DNA of 11,544 nucleotides from CAYZEZ01 sp964477295 (GTDB taxonomy: Bacteria > Bacteroidota > Bacteroidia > Bacteroidales > SM23-62): contig CAYZEZ010000155.1 of NCBI GenBank assembly GCA_964477295.1, forward strand, positions 1 to 11,544, written 5' to 3'. The translations under genes were made by a program, and so were the position numbers. Numbering within the stretch: position 1 is the stretch's first letter; each line of letters opens with the position of its first letter. The notes beneath the pieces were generated by a model. It did no database searches. It had not been told where the DNA came from and was given only the letters and a program-made list of their open reading frames with translations. Positions 7,243 through 11,544 of the stretch are shown piece by piece.

Positions 7243-7899
7243 TTAAAAGTAGTTTTCAAGCTTTTTAACGATATCTTCCGCTACCGCTGTCTTACTTTTT
7301 AACTCAAAATTCTGAATATTATTTTGTCTGTCAATGATCGTTATTTTATTTGTATCAACACCAAAACCTACCCCAGCATCCCTGATCGAATTCAATACAA
7401 TGAAATCGAGGTTCTTTTTTGAAAGTTTTTTCTTTGCATTTTGCATTCCATTTTCCGACTCAAGGGCAAATCCAACAAGCACCTGGCCCTTCTTTTTCAA
7501 CTTTCCAAGTTCAGCTGCGATATCTCTGGTGGATTTCAATTTAATGGCAATGTTATCCGGTTTTCTTTTTAATTTCTGATCGAAGGTTTCAACGGGGGTA
7601 TAATCAGCCACAGCTGCTGTCATAATGGCAGCGTTGCATCCGGGAAATGCTTTCCTGCTCTGTTTATACATTTCTTCGGCAGAGATCACATCAATTCTTT
7701 TAACCTGCGGGTGTTCAATCTTTAGATCAACAGGACCGCTGATCAATATCACTTCAGCCTCGTGGCTGGCACATGAAGTGGCAATGGCATATCCCATTTT
7801 TCCCGAGGAGTGATTGCCAAGATATCTGACAGGATCGATCATTTCGTGGGTGGGACCGGCAGTGATCAGGATTTTTTTTCCGGACAAAGGACTATTCAT
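7243..7899 (-). CDS. coaB: Phosphopantothenate-cysteine ligase (CoaB part of CoaBC)
   Basis: Joins 4'-phosphopantothenate and cysteine in coenzyme A synthesis. The 218 residues correspond to the C-terminal half of the usual fused CoaBC. Motifs are ITAGPTHEMIDPVRYLGNHS (12-31), continuing with SGKMG, where Asn29 matches E. coli Asn210; TAAVADYTP (94-102); a basic KLKRKP (109-114) before IKLKSTRDI; and GFALESE (143-149). It is a complete domain. The ATG at 7899 overlaps the coaC stop as ATGA and follows an 11-base A run, in the -1 frame relative to coaC. Fused translation across the run would yield 408 residues, the normal CoaBC length. So it may be made separately by coupled re-initiation, as part of a frameshift product, or the split may be a sequence error. 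Confidence 0.93.
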   Translation of the reverse strand: MNSPLSGKKILITAGPTHEMIDPVRYLGNHSSGKMGYAIATSCASHEAEVILISGPVDLKIEHPQVKRIDVISAEEMYKQSRKAFPGCNAAIMTAAVADYTPVETFDQKLKRKPDNIAIKLKSTRDIAAELGKLKKKGQVLVGFALESENGMQNAKKKLSKKNLDFIVLNSIRDAGVGFGVDTNKITIIDRQNNIQNFELKSKTAVAEDIVKKLENYF

Positions 7900-8468
7900 T
7901 TTTTTTTTTGAGAGCCCTTATTTTCCTTCTTAAATAATTGAATGATCTTTTCAAAGATCACTTCAGGTTCCTGCATCCTGCCCTTTCCATATAATCCGCT
8001 TGCCAGTTCTCCTGATGCAGGCTCAATAATCGTATTGCCATCATTGCGAAGTATTTCGATGTTCCTTTGGGTAGAGGGATGCTGATACATATCGAGGTCC
8101 ATTGCAGGAGCCAGCATAACCGGGCATTTAGCTGATAAATAGGTTGCAATCAGAAGGTTATCTGCAATCCCATTTGCCATTTTTCCCAAAGTACTTGCTG
8201 TAACGGGAGCTACGATAAACAGATCTGCCCACATGCCAAGCCCGACATGTGAATTCCATGAACCATCCTGTCCTGAAAAAAACTGAGACAAAACCGGATT
8301 ACCAGACAGGGCAGACAGGGTTACAGGAGAAATAAACTCCCTGGTCATGGGAGTGATAACCACCTTCACCTCGGCGCCTTCCCTGACCAGAAGGCGAATA
8401 AGGAGCGGTGCCTTATAAGCCGCAATGCTGGCGGTGACTCCAAAGATTATTTTTTTTCCTTTAAGCAT
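7896..8468 (-). CDS. coaC: Phosphopantothenoylcysteine decarboxylase (CoaC part of CoaBC)
   Basis: Decarboxylates 4'-phosphopantothenoylcysteine to 4'-phosphopantetheine with FMN, in CoA synthesis. The 190 residues match the N-terminal half of CoaBC. Visible are the flavin-binding start GVTASIAAYK (10-19), catalytic His74 in NSHVGLGMWAD (E. coli His75), the FMN/substrate segment APVTASTLGKMANGIADNLL (87-106), PAMDLDMY (121-128) and the clamp GELASGLYGKGRM (153-165). At two positions that matter in E. coli Dfp the residue differs: Asp124 for Asn125 and Ser157 for Cys158. I recall PAMD and ELASGL in other Bacteroidota, so this is probably a lineage trait and not decay. The frame ends in QKKK-stop at the A run shared with coaB. 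It starts 24 bases after rpoZ, in the bamD operon. Confidence 0.93.
   Translation of the reverse strand: MLKGKKIIFGVTASIAAYKAPLLIRLLVREGAEVKVVITPMTREFISPVTLSALSGNPVLSQFFSGQDGSWNSHVGLGMWADLFIVAPVTASTLGKMANGIADNLLIATYLSAKCPVMLAPAMDLDMYQHPSTQRNIEILRNDGNTIIEPASGELASGLYGKGRMQEPEVIFEKIIQLFKKENKGSQKKK
7899..7909 (-). other. A11 homopolymer at the coaC/coaB junction
   Basis: The minus strand carries eleven A's followed by TGA. In the coaC frame it reads CAA-AAA-AAA-AAA-TGA (stop). One extra A, or a -1 slip, gives AAA-AAA-AAA-ATG-AAT and continues straight into coaB. Such runs promote both ribosomal -1 slippage and RNA polymerase slippage, and are also the commonest place for sequencing or assembly indels. 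The sequence alone cannot tell which applies. Confidence 0.7.
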
Positions 8469-8492
8469 CCGTTGGGGATCATCCCGGTTGCC

Positions 8493-8834
8493 CTATTTCT
8501 CTTCTTCTGCTTCAGCTTCAGCTATCCTGAAATAGATTTCATCGTCAAGAAATTCCTGTAAGGCAATCAAGGTAGGTTTTGGAAGTCTTTCATAAAACTT
8601 GGAAATCTCAATTTGCTCCCTGTTCTCAAATACCTCTTCAAGGTTATCCGTATAGTAAGCAAATTCTTCCAGTTTCCTGTTAAGTTCCTGTTTGATTTCA
8701 ACACTGATCTGATTTGCCCTTTTGGCAACGATCATTACTGTTTGATAGATGTTGTTTGTCTCTTTATCCAGTAAATTGATATCCCTGGTAACTGTTGTAA
8801 CCGGGGCTTTTGATTTCTTATAATCCAGACTCAT
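8493..8834 (-). CDS. rpoZ: DNA-directed RNA polymerase subunit omega, Bacteroidota type
   Basis: Small RNA polymerase subunit that helps fold and assemble the beta' subunit. The 113-residue product is longer than E. coli omega (91). The Rpb6/omega core is seen in NNIYQTVMIVAKRANQIS (27-44), corresponding to the conserved N-x-Y-x-x-V-x-I-x-x-K-R-A-x-Q-I pattern, then a helical region and an acidic tail (AEAEAEEEK, 105-113). The ATG at 8834 lies 9 bases after the bamD stop, and coaC follows after 24 bases, so all three are probably on one transcript. The divergence from proteobacterial omega is normal for this phylum. The main alternative is an uncharacterised Rpb6-fold protein, but the genomic position favours omega. 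Confidence 0.88.
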   Translation of the reverse strand: MSLDYKKSKAPVTTVTRDINLLDKETNNIYQTVMIVAKRANQISVEIKQELNRKLEEFAYYTDNLEEVFENREQIEISKFYERLPKPTLIALQEFLDDEIYFRIAEAEAEEEK

Positions 8835-8843
8835 TATATTTAT

Positions 8844-9659
8844 TTATTCCGTTTGTGTTGTCGAACCGGCAAAACTGACAGCATCATTATATATCCTTTC
8901 AGCCTCATTTTTAAACTTGCTTTCAGGGAACTCTCCAATAAATGAATAATACTCATCCATCGTATTCTGATACCGCTCTTTTTGTTTGGAATGGATGCTA
9001 TTCTCTGCCAGGAGATAGGATGACCTCAAAGTCAGAAAAAGCAATTCTTCCCTGTATTTTGTATCGGGAAACGCTGTCAGGCTGTTTTTTAATGCAATAA
9101 TCGATGCTTTGTAATCACCAAGATCATAATAAAGCTTGGCACTGTTATATGATTTTTCAACCAGCTTATTTCTCATTTCCTCTATCAAAATCCGTGCCTC
9201 TCCTACCCTTTCACTGAGTGGATATTTGATCATAAACAAAGTGAAGCTATTGATAGATTTTAATGTATTTCCCTGGTCTAAAGAAGGCTTGGGAGAAGTT
9301 TTATAGTAGCAATACCCGGTCATATAATCAGCCTCCTCTGCATACACGCTGTTAGGATAATTGAGTGCCAGTTGGTTAAAATGGTGACCTGCAAGGATAT
9401 AGTCCCGCTGCATATAATAACTCCGGGCCTGGTAGTAAAATACTGTGTCAGCTTTTATGGTTCCACGATAGACAGGCACTATCTGATCGAACAATGTTGC
9501 AGCCCTTACATATTCTTCATCGTTGTAATATTCCATAGCCTTTGTATACTTCAATTTATAATCATTGCTTTTAAGCAATTTTTCATATCCGCTACAATTC
9601 AGTAAAACCAGGCTAAAACCAATGATTACCAACAGAATATGTACCCTTTTAAAAAACAT
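8844..9659 (-). CDS. bamD: Outer membrane assembly lipoprotein BamD
   Basis: Lipoprotein subunit of the BAM complex, which folds beta-barrel proteins into the outer membrane from the periplasmic side. Starting at the ATG at 9659 the product has 271 residues; the in-frame ATG at 9674 would add only MYFCT before the signal peptide. MFFKRVHILLVIIGFSLVLL is a signal sequence followed by Asn21-Cys22, an atypical but acceptable lipobox (Asn at -1). Tetratricopeptide-type helices follow: KAMEYYNDEEYVRAATLFDQ, YYMQRDYILAGHHFNQLALN, NSFTLFMIKYPLSERVGEAR and YDLGDYKASIIALKNSLTAF are successive units with the Tyr/Ala/Phe-Pro pattern of BamD. It is the first gene of the minus-strand block and is followed after 9 bases by rpoZ. 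Confidence 0.93.
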   Translation of the reverse strand: MFFKRVHILLVIIGFSLVLLNCSGYEKLLKSNDYKLKYTKAMEYYNDEEYVRAATLFDQIVPVYRGTIKADTVFYYQARSYYMQRDYILAGHHFNQLALNYPNSVYAEEADYMTGYCYYKTSPKPSLDQGNTLKSINSFTLFMIKYPLSERVGEARILIEEMRNKLVEKSYNSAKLYYDLGDYKASIIALKNSLTAFPDTKYREELLFLTLRSSYLLAENSIHSKQKERYQNTMDEYYSFIGEFPESKFKNEAERIYNDAVSFAGSTTQTE

Positions 9660-9712
9660 CGTGCAAAAATACATTATATTACTTAGATAATAAAGAATTA
9701 ATTAACAAATTC

Positions 9713-9733
9713 GTGAGTCGTGAGTCATGAGTC
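9713..9733. repeat. Tandem heptamer repeat (R)TGAGTC x3
   Basis: Three consecutive 7-base units GTGAGTC, GTGAGTC, ATGAGTC occupy the gap between the divergent bamD and PLP-enzyme genes. The reverse-complement motif appears about 55 bases on in the units GACTCCT and GACATCT (9787-9800), so the two form a loose inverted pair like the arrays at 3349-3432. Function is unknown. Confidence 0.65.
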
Positions 9734-9786
9734 GCATGTGTGAGATTAGGGTAATGCGTGTGAAATACTTTGCCAGAGAATATTCC

Positions 9787-9828
9787 GACTCCTGACATCT
9801 GGAACGAGGAACGATCAACGATGAGCCA
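9787..9828. repeat. Degenerate heptamer array
   Basis: Reading in steps of 7 gives GACTCCT, GACATCT, GGAACGA, GGAACGA, TCAACGA, TGAGCCA. Two units are identical, a third shares AACGA, and the first two are degenerate inverted copies of the TGAGTC units at 9713-9733. The array ends about 37 bases upstream of the promoter of the PLP-enzyme gene. It is decayed, so the limits are approximate. Confidence 0.5.
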
Positions 9829-9864
9829 TTCCTTCAAACGTGACAATAATCATATTATTTTGAT

Positions 9865-9894
9865 TTTGTGGATTATATAATTTGAATAATTTTG
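9865..9894 (+). promoter_or_regulatory. Bacteroidota-type promoter of the PLP-enzyme gene
   Basis: TTTG at 9865-9868 (-33) and TAATTTTG at 9887-9894 (-7, exact TAnnTTTG) are separated by 18 bases, close to the usual 19. Transcription would begin near 9900, giving a leader of about 25 bases before the GTG at 9926. This is the best promoter match in the window. Confidence 0.65.
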
Positions 9895-9925
9895 TTCTTC
9901 AAATATTAACTTAAACTTTACACTT

Positions 9926-11173
9926 GTGGATATCTTTAATAAGCTAGAAAATTTTGGCCCTCTCGGTCAATACATGAAAGTTGGGCATGGATATTTCTTT
10001 TTTCCAAAACTGGAAGGAGAGATCGGTCCCAGAATGACGTTTCAAGGTCAGGAAGTACTGACTTGGAGTTTGAATAACTATCTCGGGCTGGCTAACCATC
10101 CGGAAGTCAGGAAGGCTGATGCAGAGGCTGCTGCGGAGTGGGGACTGGGCTATCCGATGGGCGCGAGGATGATGTCGGGTCAGACAGCCAAACACGAAGA
10201 ACTTGAAACAAAACTGGCCCATTTCGTTGGAAAGAAAGCAGGCTATCTGCTCAACTTCGGGTACCAGGGAATGACATCAATCATTGATGCCCTTCTTGAC
10301 CGTAAGGACGTGGTGGTATATGATTCGGATGCGCATGCATGCATCATGGACGGCATGCGGATGCACATGGGTAAAAGGTATGTTTTCCCACACAACGATA
10401 TTGAAAACCTCGAGAAGCAACTAGACAGAGCTACCAGGCTGACTGCAAAGACATGCGGAGGGATCCTGGTCATTACAGAAGGAGTTTTTGGAATGGCAGG
10501 TGACCTTGGACACCTGAATGAAATTGTCAAGCTGAAGAGGAAATACAATTTCAGGTTGCTGGTTGATGATGCTCACGGATTTGGAGTTATGGGTGCTACC
10601 GGTGCAGGTACCGGAGAGCATTACGGAGTACAGGACGAGATTGATGTTTATTTCGCCACCTTTGCAAAATCGATGGCATCGATTGGTGCATTTGTTGCAG
10701 CCGATAAAAAAGTGATCGATTTTCTGCACTATAATATGCGTTCCCAGATATATGCCAAATCGCTCCCGATGCCTCTTGTAATAGGTGCAATAAAGAGGCT
10801 TGAATTGTTACAGACCAAGCCTGAACTGAGAGAGCATCTCTGGGCTGTTGTAAAAAGATTGCAGGGGGGATTAATTAAAAACGGATTTAATCTTGGACGA
10901 ACAGAATCATGTGTAACCCCAATATTTCTCGCTGGTGGAATAACAGAAGGAACACAGATCATTGTCGACATGAGGACGAATTATAAGATCTTCTGTTCCA
11001 TGGTTGTCTATCCGGTTGTGCCCAAGGGTGTTATCATGTTAAGGATCATCCCGACAGCTGCCCATAGCTTTGAAGATGTTGATTACACCATCAAGGCCTT
11101 TACCGAAGTAAAACAGAAACTGGATGCGGGAGCTTATCCCCAGGAGATGAATACTGATTGGATGAAAAAATAA
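9926..11173 (+). CDS. Alpha-oxoamine synthase family PLP enzyme, serine palmitoyltransferase-like
   Basis: A fold-type I PLP enzyme of 415 residues. This family condenses an acyl thioester with an amino acid and releases CO2 (serine palmitoyltransferase, 2-amino-3-ketobutyrate CoA ligase, 8-amino-7-oxononanoate synthase, cysteate acyltransferases). Landmarks are SLNNYLGLANHPE (48-60), GARMMSGQTAKHEELE (79-94), His137 in YDSDAHACIMDG, EGVFGMAGDLGHL (185-197), the cofactor motif DDAHGFGVMG (214-223) and the PLP lysine Lys248 in FATFAKSMASIGAF. Near Lys248 it reads FAKSMASIG, unlike the S-K-x-x-G-G-x-G form common in Kbl and BioF. The N-terminal part (LEGEIGPRMTFQGQEVLTWS) also differs from Kbl. 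I therefore favour acylation of serine or a related amino acid for sphingolipids or sulfonolipids, both known in Bacteroidota; the substrate is not decided by sequence. Translation starts at GTG; MDIFNKLENFGPLGQ is family-like. No neighbour indicates the pathway. Confidence 0.85.
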   Translation: MDIFNKLENFGPLGQYMKVGHGYFFFPKLEGEIGPRMTFQGQEVLTWSLNNYLGLANHPEVRKADAEAAAEWGLGYPMGARMMSGQTAKHEELETKLAHFVGKKAGYLLNFGYQGMTSIIDALLDRKDVVVYDSDAHACIMDGMRMHMGKRYVFPHNDIENLEKQLDRATRLTAKTCGGILVITEGVFGMAGDLGHLNEIVKLKRKYNFRLLVDDAHGFGVMGATGAGTGEHYGVQDEIDVYFATFAKSMASIGAFVAADKKVIDFLHYNMRSQIYAKSLPMPLVIGAIKRLELLQTKPELREHLWAVVKRLQGGLIKNGFNLGRTESCVTPIFLAGGITEGTQIIVDMRTNYKIFCSMVVYPVVPKGVIMLRIIPTAAHSFEDVDYTIKAFTEVKQKLDAGAYPQEMNTDWMKK

Positions 11174-11175
11174 AG

Positions 11176-11201
11176 AGTCGGAAAGTCACCAGTCGGAAAG
11201 T
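11176..11201. repeat. Direct repeat AGTCGGAAAGT
   Basis: The 11-mer occurs at 11176-11186 and 11191-11201. AGTC recurs at 11176, 11184 and 11191, i.e. in steps of 8 and 7 bases, so this may be a further member of the heptamer-type intergenic repeats. It fills the space between the PLP-enzyme stop and the terminator. Confidence 0.55.
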
Positions 11202-11228
11202 AAAAAAGTGCCCTCGGGCACTTTTTTT
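11202..11228. terminator. Bidirectional intrinsic terminator between convergent genes
   Basis: AAAAAAGTGCC (11202-11212) and GGCACTTTTTT (11217-11227) form an 11-bp stem around CTCG. A run of seven T's follows on the plus strand and a run of six A's precedes it, so the hairpin can end transcription of the PLP-enzyme gene (+) and of trxB (-). The trxB stop codon (11227-11229) overlaps its edge. Confidence 0.85.
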
Positions 11229-11544
11229 ATCCTTGTTCACTTAGAAACCTTTCCGCATCGATAGCGGCCATGCATCCTGAACCGGCTGCGGTCACAGCCT
11301 GGCGATAATGTGAATCCTGCACGTCGCCACAGGCAAAAACGCCATCTACATTGGTCCGTGCTGTTCCCGGTTTGGTAAGAATATAACCAACATCATCTGT
11401 TTCAAGGTCGTCTTTAAAAACATCCGAGTTGGGTTTATGTCCGATTGCAAGGAACAGACCCTGGATATCTATCCTGACATCTTTGCCCGTCTTTTTATTT
11501 TCCAGGATCACGCCATTCACGTTTTGGTCCCCTACTACCTCCTT
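11227..11544 (-). CDS. trxB: Thioredoxin-disulfide reductase, C-terminal part
   Basis: FAD-dependent cytosolic enzyme that reduces thioredoxin with NADPH. Only the last 105 residues are inside the window; the frame is open to the right edge, where it begins KEVVGDQNVNGVILENKKTG. LFLAIGHKPNSDVF and VDGVFACGDVQDSHYRQAV are the conserved C-terminal FAD-domain motifs (G-x-x-P-N and G-x-F-A-x-G-D), and AAGSGCMAAIDAERFLSEQG is the usual end. The redox-active CxxC lies outside, so the call rests on the C-terminal half; a related ferredoxin-NADP reductase is the main alternative but fits the AGSGCMAA motif less well. There is no internal start: the GTG at 11520 is a valine codon within the frame. Confidence 0.9.
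   Translation of the reverse strand, partial: KEVVGDQNVNGVILENKKTGKDVRIDIQGLFLAIGHKPNSDVFKDDLETDDVGYILTKPGTARTNVDGVFACGDVQDSHYRQAVTAAGSGCMAAIDAERFLSEQG

Noticed and set aside
7872..7879. Eight-base homopolymer near the coaB start as a second frameshift site
   Set aside because: It simply encodes Gly-Lys-Lys in the expected CoaB motif and the frame is intact on both sides.
9926..11173. Assignment as 2-amino-3-ketobutyrate CoA ligase (kbl) because of family membership
   Set aside because: The region round the PLP lysine and the N-terminus do not look like Kbl, and there is no threonine dehydrogenase gene beside it, so I left the gene symbol blank.
11227..11520. A complete small gene starting at the GTG at 11520
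   Set aside because: The frame continues upstream to the window edge with typical TrxB sequence; the GTG is an internal valine codon.

Overview
The window looks like chromosomal DNA from a member of the Bacteroidota, probably a Bacteroidales-like lineage; the exact genus cannot be read from the sequence. The evidence is a Bacteroidota-type FabI (SQSPT..TAG and YNDMGDAK motifs), a Bacteroidota-type omega subunit, a DUF4835 protein, gene starts without Shine-Dalgarno sequences, and promoter elements of the TAnnTTTG (-7) type, one with TTTG upstream. Base composition is moderate and even. I see no insertion sequence, phage gene, tRNA, rRNA or CRISPR array.

Layout, left to right. Positions 1-2028 (minus) hold two histidine-degradation genes, hutI followed by ftcD, which is cut by the left edge. 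Directly upstream of hutI, at 2103-3275 (minus), is a DUF819 membrane protein. Position 3449-4279 (minus) is fabI, the enoyl-ACP reductase of fatty-acid synthesis, with its own -7 element. From 9659 down to 4454 the minus strand carries a compact housekeeping block: bamD, rpoZ, coaC, coaB, a DUF4835 gene and recN. Its members work in outer-membrane assembly, transcription, coenzyme A synthesis, the envelope (DUF4835, function unknown) and DNA repair. On the plus strand, 9926-11173 encodes an alpha-oxoamine synthase (serine palmitoyltransferase-like PLP enzyme) behind a clear Bacteroidota-type promoter. It converges on the 3' end of trxB (minus, cut by the right edge) across a hairpin terminator that can serve both strands.

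The functional links are modest. hutI and ftcD catalyse consecutive steps of histidine degradation. fabI makes saturated acyl chains, and the alpha-oxoamine synthase probably condenses an acyl thioester with an amino acid, but the two genes are not adjacent. The rest is core metabolism.

The most notable points are these. First, the normally fused CoaBC enzyme is split into two overlapping frames exactly at an 11-base A run, so it is either a slippage site, a true coupled split or a sequence error. Second, the CoaC half carries Asp and Ser where E. coli Dfp has Asn125 and Cys158. Third, the intergenic gaps hold short repeats with a 7-base period, some as inverted pairs, and two of these arrays are preceded by the same 8-mer. 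No gene-free stretch exceeds 300 bases; the longest is 9660-9925. I do not see a convincing wholly new multi-gene system here.
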